The notes: generated from the sequence alone by a model not told the origin. DNA of 64,000 nt from Nodularia sphaerocarpa UHCC 0038 (GCF_022376295.1 NZ_CP060140.1:1554356-1618355); one strand, 5' to 3'. Shown: positions 7,506 to 16,340, counted from the stretch's first letter. Numbers and translations: made by a program.

Positions 7506-9017
7506 TTAATCCTCAGTAAAAGCAGGAAATTCTTCTACTATTAATTCTGGTTCATCACCCTCATGATGTTCAGCAAAAGAACCTTGAGGTTCCTTCAGCA
7601 AAAAAGCACAAAGGAAAGTCACAATTAACGCACTCACACCCAGAGTCTGAAAAAATATTTTGTTCCCAACATCACCTGCTGGTAAAAAACTGTATAAAGT
7701 CAAGTAAGCCACAGCGCCAACATTGCCGTAAGCACCAACATTCCCGGCAATTTGTCCAGTAATTCGCCGCTTCACCAAAGGTACAATTGCATAAGTAGAA
7801 CCTTCACCAGCTTGGACAAAAAATGAACAAGTCATCGTCAGGATAATTGCTATGAGTAACCACCAATTACTACTGACACCACTCATCACTAAATAAGCAA
7901 TACCCATACCACCAGTGAGTATCGTCATAGTCCATTTGCGACTACCTACCGTATCCGAAACCCAACCACCGCCGGGACGTGCAACTAAATTCATGAATGC
8001 GTAACTAGCAGCAATCATCCCTGCTAATACTTTGCTGAGACTAAAAGTTGATTCAAAAAACGCCGGTAGCATGGAAACAACTGCTAGTTCTGAACCAAAG
8101 TTGACGAAATAAGTTAGTTCTAGAATTGCTACTTGGGAAAACTGATAACGGTCTTTAGGTGCATATTGTTTTTTACCAATCATTAATTCTTGATTCACAT
8201 CCCAGCACTTATAGGCTTGAAAGAGGTAAAGAGCAATTAACAAAAGGTAGACAATAAATAACTGGGTGGGAGAAAGTAAACCAATTTTAGAGATGCGCCA
8301 AGCCAATACGGCTAAAATGCCAACTAAGGGAATATTGGTTAACATCAACAGCCAAAAACTTTTCTTGGTAGTAACTTCTATACCGCCGTGACGAGAGGGG
8401 CGCTGATAAACTTTGCCAGAGGGAGTATCTTGAGCGTTAAAAAAATAGATAACTCCATAGATAGCAGCTATTATCCCAGTTAATGCGATCGCAAGTCGCC
8501 AGTTAAGTTGTCCAACAGTAAAAAAAGCTGTCACCGCCGCTAGTGAAGGAAGGGTAAAAGCCGCAGCTGCTGAACCAAAATTACCCCAACCACCATAAAT
8601 TCCCTCTGCAATGCCAATTTCTTTGGGAGGAAACCATTCAGCAACCATGCGAATCCCAATTACAAAACCAGCACCGACTATACTGAGCGCCAAGCGACTG
8701 ATTACCAACTGACTGAAGTTTTGGGCTAAAGCAAAAGCCAGACAGGGAATAGCCGCATACATCAGCAAGATTGAGTAAGTAATTCGTGGACCATATTTGT
8801 CTAGAACCATACCTATAATAATCCGGGCGGGTACGGTGAGGGCAACATTACAAATAGCAATAGTTCTAACTTGTCCTTCTGTTAAACTCAGCGCTTCTTT
8901 AATGGCTGTTTGAAACGGTGCAAAGTTAAACCAGACGACAAATGAGAGAAAGAAAGCAAACCAAGTCAGATGTAATATCCGGTAACGACCGTTTAATGAA
9001 AATAATCCTCTAAGCAT
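7506..9017 (-). CDS. nrtP: Nitrate/nitrite permease NrtP (MFS)
   Basis: This 503-residue protein with about 12 membrane helices belongs to the nitrate-nitrite porter family of the major facilitator superfamily. Recognisable parts are the N-terminal LTWFAFFLSFVVWFNFAP segment, the MFS loop RIIIGMVLDKYGPR and the nitrate-signature-like glycine-rich helices YGGWGNFGSAAAAF and AGNVGAYGNVGAVAYLT. NrtP takes up nitrate and nitrite across the cytoplasmic membrane. It lies between nrtD and narB in the same direction. In other cyanobacteria an operon usually has either nrtP or nrtABCD, so finding both here is unusual. The frame is full length and shows no decay. Confidence 0.93.
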   Translation of the reverse strand: MLRGLFSLNGRYRILHLTWFAFFLSFVVWFNFAPFQTAIKEALSLTEGQVRTIAICNVALTVPARIIIGMVLDKYGPRITYSILLMYAAIPCLAFALAQNFSQLVISRLALSIVGAGFVIGIRMVAEWFPPKEIGIAEGIYGGWGNFGSAAAAFTLPSLAAVTAFFTVGQLNWRLAIALTGIIAAIYGVIYFFNAQDTPSGKVYQRPSRHGGIEVTTKKSFWLLMLTNIPLVGILAVLAWRISKIGLLSPTQLFIVYLLLIALYLFQAYKCWDVNQELMIGKKQYAPKDRYQFSQVAILELTYFVNFGSELAVVSMLPAFFESTFSLSKVLAGMIAASYAFMNLVARPGGGWVSDTVGSRKWTMTILTGGMGIAYLVMSGVSSNWWLLIAIILTMTCSFFVQAGEGSTYAIVPLVKRRITGQIAGNVGAYGNVGAVAYLTLYSFLPAGDVGNKIFFQTLGVSALIVTFLCAFLLKEPQGSFAEHHEGDEPELIVEEFPAFTED

Positions 9018-9039
9018 TTAATATTCCTTTGTTAAAGTG

Positions 9040-9088
9040 GAAAGCCTCACGCAGAGGCGCAGAGTCGCAGAGAAGAAGAGTTAAAGAA
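9040..9088. repeat. Dispersed GCAGAGGCGCAGAG-type repeat between nrtD and nrtP
   Basis: The segment cctcacgcagaggcgcagag and its flanks recur in inverted form at about 10079-10114 and in shortened form at 45331-45360. It is a non-coding dispersed repeat inside the operon, in the gap in front of nrtP. Confidence 0.6.
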
Positions 9089-9108
9089 ATATAATTTAGT
9101 AATGCTAT

Positions 9109-9948
9109 TTAATCTTCAGGATGAGCGCATCGACTAAACAGGAAGTCTAAAGCGTGATTCCGCAGTTTATAGTATTCTGGATCTTCCATAATCTCGCGAC
9201 GATTGCGGGGACGAGAGAAGGGAATATCTAAGACTTCGCCGATGTTAGCGGCTGGGCCGTTGGTCATCATTACCAGTCTGTCAGCTAAGAATAGAGCTTC
9301 ATCAATGTCATGAGTAATCATCAAAACCGTGACTTGATGTTCTTGCCAAATTTGCAATAATTCCTCTTGTAATTCCTCCTTCGTAATGGCATCTAAAGCC
9401 CCAAAAGGTTCATCTAAAATTAGCACTTGCGGACGGATGGAAAGGGCGCGTGCGATCGCAACTCGTTGCTTCATCCCGCCAGAAATTTGACTAGGTTTTT
9501 TATCAGCAGCTTCCGTCAATCCCACCATTGCTAAATGTTCTTTAACAATCGCTCTTTTTTCTGCCGTGGATTTTTTGGGAAACACCGAATCAACAGCCAA
9601 ATAAACATTATCAAAAACACTCAACCAAGGCAGTAAACAGTAATTTTGGAAAACCATCATCCTGTCAGGGCCTGGTTCTGTGATGGGTTTATCTTGTAGA
9701 AATACAACACCATCAGTAGGAGTATTAAACCCAGAAACCATATTCAAAAGTGTTGATTTCCCACAGCCAGAGTGACCAATAAGACAAACAAATTCACCTT
9801 CACGAACTTTTAGGTCAACGCCATCAATTACCGTGTAAGGCCCCTGAGAAGTGGGGTAAATTTTGCTAACACCATCAATTACTAAAAAATTTTCTTTTTT
9901 CTGAGCTAGCACTTGATTAACTTTGGTATTTTTGTTTACTAATTGCAT
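9109..9948 (-). CDS. nrtD: Nitrate ABC transporter ATPase NrtD
   Basis: This 279-residue ATPase of the nitrate/sulfonate/taurine ABC family has Walker A GHSGCGKST (about 58-66), Q-loop region MMVFQNYCLLPWL, signature ISGGMKQR (about 155-162), Walker B VLILDEPFGALD and the H-loop TMITHD-type sequence MITHDIDEA. It pairs with the NrtC ATPase to energise NrtB and is the ATPase without the regulatory extension. Length and start (ATG at 9948) match the family. It is followed by nrtP after 91 bases and preceded by nrtC after a 169-base spacer full of small repeats. Confidence 0.95.
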   Translation of the reverse strand: MQLVNKNTKVNQVLAQKKENFLVIDGVSKIYPTSQGPYTVIDGVDLKVREGEFVCLIGHSGCGKSTLLNMVSGFNTPTDGVVFLQDKPITEPGPDRMMVFQNYCLLPWLSVFDNVYLAVDSVFPKKSTAEKRAIVKEHLAMVGLTEAADKKPSQISGGMKQRVAIARALSIRPQVLILDEPFGALDAITKEELQEELLQIWQEHQVTVLMITHDIDEALFLADRLVMMTNGPAANIGEVLDIPFSRPRNRREIMEDPEYYKLRNHALDFLFSRCAHPED

Positions 9949-9984
9949 AAATTCAAATTTGTTTAATAGATTGCTACGGATTTT

Positions 9985-10115
9985 TTTTAAACGTTCGCGT
10001 AGCGTGCGCGTAGCGCATACCGCAGAGACACAGAGGACACAGAGTTAAGAAATCAGAGAGAGGTTTTTTGTAAGTCTCTTAAACTCTTCCTCCGCGCCTC
10101 TGCGCCTCTGCGTGA
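9985..10115. repeat. Cluster of small dispersed repeats between nrtC and nrtD
   Basis: Positions about 9990-10020 are tandem gcgtagcg-type units (ttcgcgtagcgtgcgcgtag). Positions about 10021-10040 hold gcagagacacagaggacac. Positions about 10079-10114 hold the inverted copy of the repeat at 9040 (cgcctctgcgcctctgcgtg). No reading frame is supported. The region lengthens the nrtC-nrtD spacer inside the operon. Confidence 0.65.
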
Positions 10116-10117
10116 GC

Positions 10118-12106
10118 TTAAATGAATATTTCTTCAATGCGAATCTGTCGTTTAATTTCCAAACTCTTAAGATACTCAATTGGCTCAGAAGAATTAAAAA
10201 CTTTGCCATCAAATAAATGAATAGGATCATCCCAACCGATATCCAGCAAACCTAAATCTCTCGCAGCTGCACCAAATACATCTGTACGACAAACTCTTTC
10301 AATTACTTCTACCCAATTTTTAGGAAATGGTACTAAGCCCCAACGCGCTAGTTGAGTCACCATCCATAAAATTTCGGTGCGATTGGGATAGTTGGTTTTA
10401 TTAAGGTAAAACTGGTTGTATGCTGTAAGTTGCTCTGGTTTGTTACCATCACCCCGATTATAAGGATCAATGAAACCAGGACGGACATACGCTGGATCTA
10501 CATTCAGATATTCAGGACGACAGATTAATTTGAGAATTTCTTCGCGGTTGCGGGGTTCATCACAGTATTTACAGGCTTCTAACAGTCCTTTAATTAGCGC
10601 CTGATAGGTTTGTGGATGCTGATGCGCCCAATCTTCCCGGACTCCCAGCACTTTTTTCGGCTGTCCTGACCAAATTTCTAAGGCGGTAGCGGCGACAAAT
10701 CCGAAGCCTTCATGTACAGCAATGTAATTCCAGGGTTCGCCGGCACAGTAACCGTCAATATTGCCGGCTTTGAGTTGGTCAACCATTTCCATTGGTGGAA
10801 TTACACTCAAGCTGACATCTGTATCAGGATCTATCCCCCCAGCTGCTAGCCAGTAACGCAGAATTAAGTTCTGCATTGAGGTGGGATGTACTACACCCAA
10901 TGTGATAATTTTGTCAGGAGAAGCATTAATTACTGCTTTGAGGTCAGCCGGGGTTCTTACGCCTTGGTTGTATAAGTTTTTGCTTAAGGTGATAGCGTTA
11001 GCGTTGCGGGAGAGATTCAGGGCGTTAACTATGCAAGTCGGTGTTTTACCACCAGCACCCAAAGTCATGGCTAAAGGCATTCCCGCCAGCATTTGAGCCG
11101 CATCTGATTTTCCTGTAGCAACATTTTTGGCGATTTCGTTCCAATTAGAAGCACGGCTGAGGGTAATTTTTTCTAAGCCGTATTTGGCAAAGAAACCTTT
11201 TTCATGGGCAATAATTAAGGGTGCTGCATCAGTTAAAGGCATAAAGCCAATATCTAGATTGACTTTTTCTAAGCCTCTGTGAGATGTCCCCACTGATACG
11301 GGCGTTTGCTGTGCTTTGCGTTTTTTCTCTTGCTTTTGTTGGTTGAGGAAGTATATAATCTCGTTCCGCAGCTTGTAGTAACTGGGGTGTTTGACTACTT
11401 CCAATCGTTCACGGGGGCGAGAAATAGGCACTTCCAGAATTTGCCCAATGTGTGCTTCTGGGCCATTGGTGAGCATAATGACGCGATCGCTCAATAATAA
11501 AGCTTCATCCACATCGTGTGTCACCATCACACAAGTAACATTGTGTTCGTTACAGATTTTCATTAATTGTGCTTGCAAACTCCCCCTGGTCAAAGCATCC
11601 AGCGCCCCAAAGGGTTCATCTAATAGCAACAACTTCGGACGAGTAGCCAAAGCGCGGGCGATCGCCACCCGTTGTTTCATTCCCCCAGACAACTCATGAG
11701 GACGCTTAGTCGCCGCTAGGCGCAGTCCTACCATGTCAATATGTTCTTCAACAATCCCCCGACGTTGACCTTGGGGTTGATGTTTATACACCTCATCCAC
11801 AGCCAAAGCGATATTTTCCCGTACTGTCAACCAAGGAAGCAGCGAATAATTTTGAAATACTACCATCCTGTCTGGGCTAGGGTCTCGAATTTCCCGCCCT
11901 TCCAAAGTCACACCACCAATACTTGCCCTATCAAGACCTGCAATAATATTCAGCAGAGTAGATTTACCACAACCAGAGTGTCCAATTAAAGAAACAAATT
12001 CCCCCTCTTTAATTTTCAACTCAATATTTTTGAGAGCAATATACTTACCCCCATTCGGCAAATCAAAAACCCGATCAACGTGGTCAACCTCAACAAAAGT
12101 AGTCAT
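10118..12106 (-). CDS. nrtC: Nitrate ABC transporter NrtC: ATPase fused to binding domain
   Basis: The 662-residue protein has the family's two-part structure. Residues 1-260 are an ABC ATPase with Walker A GHSGCGKST, signature LSGGMKQR and Walker B LLLLDEPFGALD. Residues about 285-655 resemble the NrtA solute-binding domain (IGFMPLTDAAPLIIAHEKGFF, YCAGEPWNYIAVHEGFGF). In known systems this extension is cytoplasmic and mediates inhibition of nitrate uptake when ammonium is available. The start ATG is at 12106. Its ribosome binding site (aagg, reading from 12120 to 12117 on the minus strand) lies inside a variant unit of a heptad repeat. Confidence 0.95.
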   Translation of the reverse strand: MTTFVEVDHVDRVFDLPNGGKYIALKNIELKIKEGEFVSLIGHSGCGKSTLLNIIAGLDRASIGGVTLEGREIRDPSPDRMVVFQNYSLLPWLTVRENIALAVDEVYKHQPQGQRRGIVEEHIDMVGLRLAATKRPHELSGGMKQRVAIARALATRPKLLLLDEPFGALDALTRGSLQAQLMKICNEHNVTCVMVTHDVDEALLLSDRVIMLTNGPEAHIGQILEVPISRPRERLEVVKHPSYYKLRNEIIYFLNQQKQEKKRKAQQTPVSVGTSHRGLEKVNLDIGFMPLTDAAPLIIAHEKGFFAKYGLEKITLSRASNWNEIAKNVATGKSDAAQMLAGMPLAMTLGAGGKTPTCIVNALNLSRNANAITLSKNLYNQGVRTPADLKAVINASPDKIITLGVVHPTSMQNLILRYWLAAGGIDPDTDVSLSVIPPMEMVDQLKAGNIDGYCAGEPWNYIAVHEGFGFVAATALEIWSGQPKKVLGVREDWAHQHPQTYQALIKGLLEACKYCDEPRNREEILKLICRPEYLNVDPAYVRPGFIDPYNRGDGNKPEQLTAYNQFYLNKTNYPNRTEILWMVTQLARWGLVPFPKNWVEVIERVCRTDVFGAAARDLGLLDIGWDDPIHLFDGKVFNSSEPIEYLKSLEIKRQIRIEEIFI

Positions 12107-12156
12107 TAGTTATTAGTCCTTAGTCCTTAGTCATTAGTCATTAGTCATTAGTCATT
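12101..12156. repeat. Heptameric tandem repeat between nrtB and nrtC, containing the nrtC ribosome binding site
   Basis: About eight units of agtcatt and variants (agtcctt) run from the nrtC start codon to 12156 and fill most of the 65-base gap. On the coding strand the agtcctt variants become aaggact, which places an AAGG Shine-Dalgarno core about 11 bases before the nrtC ATG. The same heptad occurs at 22374-22440 and 35101-35164. This is the short tandem repeat type long known from heterocystous cyanobacteria. Confidence 0.85.
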
Positions 12157-12171
12157 GGGGATTACTGTTAA

Positions 12172-13011
12172 CTACTTTTGTTCCGCCACAACTTTACTAG
12201 CGATAAATTCAACCATCTTATCTAGCAGCAAACCCACCACACCGACATATATTAGTGCAATGATAATTTCACTCAAATTAGTGTCCGTACTCGTGTTATA
12301 AGCATTCCAAATAAATGAACCAATTCCCACACCACCAACTAACATTTCTGCGGCGACAATCGCTAACCAAGATAAACCAATACCAATTCGTAACCCTGTG
12401 AATATATAAGGAACCGTCGCAGGAAAAACAATTTTCACAAAATACTTTACTCCTCTGAGCCGTAAAACTCTCGCCACATTTACATAGTCCTGCGGAATTT
12501 GTTGCACACCTACTGTGGTGTTAATAATAATCGGCCAAATAGAGGTGATGAAAATTACGAAAATAGCAGAAGGATTAGCCTGTTGAAATGCTGCTAGTGA
12601 AATTGGTAGCCATGCTAGAGGCGGTACAGTTCGCAAAACTTGAAACAGAGGGTCTACAGCATTATAAATAAATCGATTAGCACCAACTAAAATCCCCACG
12701 ACTATGCCCACAATGGCTGCTAGAGAAAAGCCCAAAGCCACCCGTTCTAAGCTACTGAGTATTTGCCATCCTAAACCTTTATCACTTTCGCCATTGTCAA
12801 AAAATGGATGAATGATAAAAGGATCAAAAGTATCGTTAAAGGTTTTTATTGGTCCAGGTAGCTGAAAATCGGGCATTAAAACTAGTAGTTCCCAAATTAC
12901 GAGAAAAACAGCTAATGCTACTAATGGCGGGACTATTTTTTCTCGAAATAATTTATTAATAGCTTTTACGGACTTATTGCTTTTAAACCGACTCGCTGCA
13001 ATAGCTGTCAT
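12172..13011 (-). CDS. nrtB: Nitrate ABC transporter permease NrtB
   Basis: This 279-residue inner-membrane permease has about six helices (first at about 30-48). It carries the binding-protein-dependent permease signature EAA-type loop around AFQQANPSAIFVIFITSIWPIIINTTVGVQ and VARVLRLRGVKYFVKIVFPATVPYIFTGLRIGIG, where the ATPases dock. It forms the membrane channel for NrtA-delivered nitrate or nitrite. Length and start (ATG at 13011) match the family. It follows nrtA by 59 bases, and the heptad repeat lies at its 3' end. Confidence 0.95.
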   Translation of the reverse strand: MTAIAASRFKSNKSVKAINKLFREKIVPPLVALAVFLVIWELLVLMPDFQLPGPIKTFNDTFDPFIIHPFFDNGESDKGLGWQILSSLERVALGFSLAAIVGIVVGILVGANRFIYNAVDPLFQVLRTVPPLAWLPISLAAFQQANPSAIFVIFITSIWPIIINTTVGVQQIPQDYVNVARVLRLRGVKYFVKIVFPATVPYIFTGLRIGIGLSWLAIVAAEMLVGGVGIGSFIWNAYNTSTDTNLSEIIIALIYVGVVGLLLDKMVEFIASKVVAEQK

Positions 13012-13070
13012 TTTTAAATTTCCCCTCTTAAATTTGGTTAATTACAAAACAAACCACACCACTTAGCTAA

Positions 13071-14378
13071 TTAAACTTTTTTGATTTTCAAACTATTTAA
13101 ATATTCTTGTGGTTTCTCTGGGTCAAATTTGACTCCATCAAAGAAAGTTTCTATGCCGCGAGAAGAACTGGTGGGAATTTGGGAATCTGGGACATTAACT
13201 GCTTTAGCTGCTTGCTTCCACAAGTCTTCTTTATTTACCTTGTTAACAATTTCCTGAATCTTGATATCTTTTGGTAAATAGCCCCAGCGAATATTTTCGG
13301 TTAAGAACCAAATATCATGACTTTTATAGGGATATGAAGCATTATCTGCCCAGAATTTCATCCGATATGGGAAGTTCTTTTCTGTGCGTCCATCACCATA
13401 ATCAATATTGCCTTTGGATCTTTCGACAATATCGGCAACTCCAACGTTAAAATATTTGCGTTCTGAGCAGATTTTGCACATTTCTTCGGTGTTTTCTGGC
13501 TTATCGCACCATTGTTGAGCTTCTATAACTGCCATTAACATTGCTTGTGCAGCGTTAGGATTTTTATCAACCCAATCTTGGCGCATAGCAAAGGCTTTTT
13601 CTGGATGATCATTCCATAATTCGCCTGTAACTAAGGCTGAATAACCAATGTCTTGGTTAACTAATTGAGCGTTCCAAGGTTCTCCCACACAGAAAGAATC
13701 AATGGTGTTGACTTTCATATTGGCTACCATTTGTGGTGGTGGTACGGGTGATAAAACCACATCTTGGTCTGGATTGATACCGCCAGCCGCTAGCCAGTAG
13801 CGCATCCATAAATCGTGTGTACCACCAGGAAAGGTCATACCAAATTTCAAGGCGTTTTGTGCAGATTTGGCTTGAGATGCTGCTTCTTTCAATGCCTTGC
13901 TTTCTAATTTGACATTGGCATCTTTAAATTTCTTGGCGACAGAAATCGCCTGACCGTTGGTGTTTAATCGTGCCAATATATACATTGGCACTATATTATT
14001 GATCGTCATTAAGTAAGGCATGGGGCTGAGGATGTGCGCGCCATCAATACCACCACCACCTGAACCAATTGCTAAGTTATCGCGGGTGACAGGCCAGGAG
14101 TTTTGCTTGATGACATCGACTTCAGTCATGCCGTATTTAGCAAAAAAGCCTTTTTCTTTAGCGATAATTAAGGGCGCAGAATCTGTTAAGGCGATAAATC
14201 CTAACTTGGCTTTGGTTGTTTCTACTTGTGGTGCATTAGCAGATAAAGAGACGTTAGTAGCAGGAGTTGTTGTCTCTGATTGAGAATTATTATTGCTGGA
14301 ACAACCATGAACCAGAATCGAAGCTGCTGCTGCTGCACCTGCGGTGAAAATAAATTGTCTTCTAGGAAAGTTTGTCAT
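13071..14378 (-). CDS. nrtA: Nitrate-binding lipoprotein NrtA
   Basis: This 435-residue periplasmic binding protein of the nitrate ABC transporter has an N-terminus combining a twin-arginine-like FPRRQF motif, a hydrophobic stretch (about 10-22) and a lipobox ending LVHGC, so it is probably a lipoprotein anchored by C26. The mature part starts LGFIALTDSAPLIIAKEKGFF and contains the conserved SFCVGEPWNAQLV stretch. It captures nitrate and nitrite and delivers them to NrtB. It follows nirA by only 18 bases, so the two genes are co-transcribed. Confidence 0.95.
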   Translation of the reverse strand: MTNFPRRQFIFTAGAAAAASILVHGCSSNNNSQSETTTPATNVSLSANAPQVETTKAKLGFIALTDSAPLIIAKEKGFFAKYGMTEVDVIKQNSWPVTRDNLAIGSGGGGIDGAHILSPMPYLMTINNIVPMYILARLNTNGQAISVAKKFKDANVKLESKALKEAASQAKSAQNALKFGMTFPGGTHDLWMRYWLAAGGINPDQDVVLSPVPPPQMVANMKVNTIDSFCVGEPWNAQLVNQDIGYSALVTGELWNDHPEKAFAMRQDWVDKNPNAAQAMLMAVIEAQQWCDKPENTEEMCKICSERKYFNVGVADIVERSKGNIDYGDGRTEKNFPYRMKFWADNASYPYKSHDIWFLTENIRWGYLPKDIKIQEIVNKVNKEDLWKQAAKAVNVPDSQIPTSSSRGIETFFDGVKFDPEKPQEYLNSLKIKKV

Positions 14379-14396
14379 TTGCTTGGTTGTGATTAA

Positions 14397-15941
14397 TTAA
14401 GAATTATTCGGTTTTGCGCCGAAGTGCTGGATGAGTAAATCTCGTAATACTGGCTGTAAGTCTTCGCAGGGTATGCCTTTTTGTACGCAGTTGCCTAAAT
14501 GCGCGTCTTTGCCAACTGTGCCACCCATATATATGTCTACGCCTTCTACAGGTTTGCCATCTTTTCTAGCTTTGGTTCCCATCAAGCCGATATCTGCAAC
14601 TTGAGGCTGTCCGCAGGAGTTAGGGCAACCAGTCCAGTGAATTCGCACGGGACGAGTTAGGGTTAACTCAGATGCTAAGGCTTGAGCCATTTCCAAGGCG
14701 CGGCTTTTGGTTTCAATTAGGGCAAAGTTACAAAACTGTGCGCCTGTGCAAGAAACAAGCGATCGCCTCAACATATCCGGGTTAACTGCAAACCTCTGTA
14801 GTAGTGGTTCTGTTAAAAATGTTTCCAAACGCGAGTCAGGAATATTGGGGATGATGATGTTTTGCTCAACTGTAAACCGAACTTCACCATCGGCGTAAAC
14901 CTCTGCTAGACTCGCAATTTCAAACATATCTTGAGCAGATAGCCGCCCCACAGGAATATTTAAGCCTACGTAGTTTAATCCTGGCTGCTTCTGTTTATAT
15001 ACCCCAATGTGGTCGCGTTTTTCCCAGTCGATTTCGTCTTTAGCGGCTGCGGGTAACAGTGTTTTACCCAAACGCTTTTCTACTTCAGCACGAAATTTTT
15101 CTATCCCCCATTCATCAAGTAGCCACATCAAGCGAGACTTGAGGCGGTTAGCGCGTAAGCCGTTATCACGATAAACTTCTAAAACTGCTCTACATACAGC
15201 TACTACATCCTCTGGAGACACCCAAGCATTGAGAGGAATCGCCGCCTCACAGCGTTTGGCTGAGAAAAAGCCACCGACAAGGATGTTAAAGCCGAATGTT
15301 TGTGTTGAGTTAAAGGCTGGAATAAAGGCTAAATCGTTAATTTCTGCGTGAACTGAATTATCACGACCACCTGCGATCGCAATATTAAATTTCCGTGGTA
15401 AATTACTAAACTCTGGGTTTCCTTTACCTTTGTTGGTGAGCATATCTTGAATTTGCTGCACCACTTCCCTGGTGTCAAATAACTCATCCGCATCTAACCC
15501 AGCCACAGGATCTCCCGTGATATTGCGGACGTTATCCATTCCAGATTGGACGGTGGTTAAACCAACAAAGTCAAATTTCTGAAATATATCTGGTAAATCT
15601 TCAATTCTGAGGCCACGCAGTTGAATATTCTGTCTGGTAGTAATATCAGCACTGCCATCATCTCCGTAACGCTGTAATACTGCCGCTAAAACACGCAACT
15701 GAGGGCTAGTTAGAACACCGTTAGGTATCCGCATCCGCATCATAAACTTACCTGGAGTGACAGGGCGAAAAAATACACCTAGCCACTTGAGGCGATGGTC
15801 GCGGTCGTTTACGTCCATTGCTTCCCAACCTAGAGAAGCAAATTTTTCTATCTCCTCCTTGACAGCAAGCCCATCTTTCTCGGCTTTGAGTTTCTCAAAC
15901 TTATTGAGGTTAGTTTTGGTAGTAGTTTCTGTATCTGTCAT
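14397..15941 (-). CDS. nirA: Ferredoxin-nitrite reductase NirA
   Basis: NirA reduces nitrite to ammonium with six electrons from ferredoxin, using siroheme and a [4Fe-4S] cluster. The 514-residue protein has two nitrite/sulfite reductase ferredoxin-like halves. The cluster/siroheme ligands are in SCTGAQFC (about 396-402) and GCPNSCGQPQ (about 437-441), both intact. NVRNITGDPVAGLD (about 137-150) is the typical substrate-side motif. Start ATG is at 15941. It is the first gene of the operon and has an NtcA promoter about 300 bases upstream. The siroheme genes sirB and cobA are at 59.7-61.1 kb. Confidence 0.97.
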   Translation of the reverse strand: MTDTETTTKTNLNKFEKLKAEKDGLAVKEEIEKFASLGWEAMDVNDRDHRLKWLGVFFRPVTPGKFMMRMRIPNGVLTSPQLRVLAAVLQRYGDDGSADITTRQNIQLRGLRIEDLPDIFQKFDFVGLTTVQSGMDNVRNITGDPVAGLDADELFDTREVVQQIQDMLTNKGKGNPEFSNLPRKFNIAIAGGRDNSVHAEINDLAFIPAFNSTQTFGFNILVGGFFSAKRCEAAIPLNAWVSPEDVVAVCRAVLEVYRDNGLRANRLKSRLMWLLDEWGIEKFRAEVEKRLGKTLLPAAAKDEIDWEKRDHIGVYKQKQPGLNYVGLNIPVGRLSAQDMFEIASLAEVYADGEVRFTVEQNIIIPNIPDSRLETFLTEPLLQRFAVNPDMLRRSLVSCTGAQFCNFALIETKSRALEMAQALASELTLTRPVRIHWTGCPNSCGQPQVADIGLMGTKARKDGKPVEGVDIYMGGTVGKDAHLGNCVQKGIPCEDLQPVLRDLLIQHFGAKPNNS

Positions 15942-16241
15942 GAACTGACTCTCATTGCTTATGGCTAATCCAGCGAGAACATTGGACGCTAGTTGCCCAA
16001 TATCAATTAATCCCTAGTCTTTTGATTACTGAGTCTAGGAAACACTTATATATATCTATTTGTGGCTAATTTCTCGTACTCCAGAGCCTCACCTGGTGAC
16101 TCATCTGCTACTTGATGACAAGCAAGATGCAAGTCTATCGAGTTAACTCAAATTGTAGTTAGTTGGTAAACGGTTGTAATCTTTCGCATTTAGAAAATCT
16201 GTCAAGCAGGTTTGGTTACTGTTTATGTAACGATTTCGATA
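15942..16241 (-). other. Long 5' leader of the nirA operon
   Basis: From the -10 box at 16248-16253 transcription should start near 16241, giving a leader of about 300 bases before the nirA ATG. No clear small gene or known riboswitch is recognised. It contains short dyads only. Long nirA leaders are known in some Nostocales. Confidence 0.4.
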
Positions 16242-16247
16242 CTTATC

Positions 16248-16289
16248 AGGTTAAGGTGAGTTTCTAGTTAAAATCGTATAAATTGTTAC
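16248..16289 (-). promoter_or_regulatory. NtcA-activated promoter of the nirA operon
   Basis: GTATAAATTGTTAC at 16276-16289 is an exact GTA-N8-TAC NtcA palindrome. On the minus strand it is followed after 22 bases by TAACCT (16253-16248), which fits the TAN3T -10 box of NtcA class II promoters. That spacing is the canonical one for NtcA at about -41.5. The operon should therefore be induced when 2-oxoglutarate is high, that is, under nitrogen limitation. Confidence 0.85.
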
Positions 16290-16327
16290 GGTTTTTTGAT
16301 ATAAATGTAAAAACTGTATTGATTCAA

Positions 16328-16340
16328 TGCAATTTCTGCA
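16328..16340 (-). promoter_or_regulatory. TGCA-N5-TGCA element, candidate NtcB site
   Basis: The inverted repeat tgca-atttc-tgca lies about 50 bases upstream of the NtcA site. As I recall, a TGCA-N5-TGCA element upstream of the NtcA site was described in the Synechococcus nirA promoter as the target of NtcB, a LysR-type activator that responds to nitrite. Position and orientation fit such a role here. No ntcB gene is in the window. Confidence 0.55.

Noticed and set aside
10045..10230. Minus-strand open frame of 61 codons
   Set aside because: It lies over the end of nrtC in another frame and over a dispersed repeat.
16227..16242. gtaacgatttcgatac considered as a second NtcA site
   Set aside because: The spacing between GTA and TAC is ten, not eight, and it overlaps the predicted start region. 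The site at 16276-16289 fits exactly.
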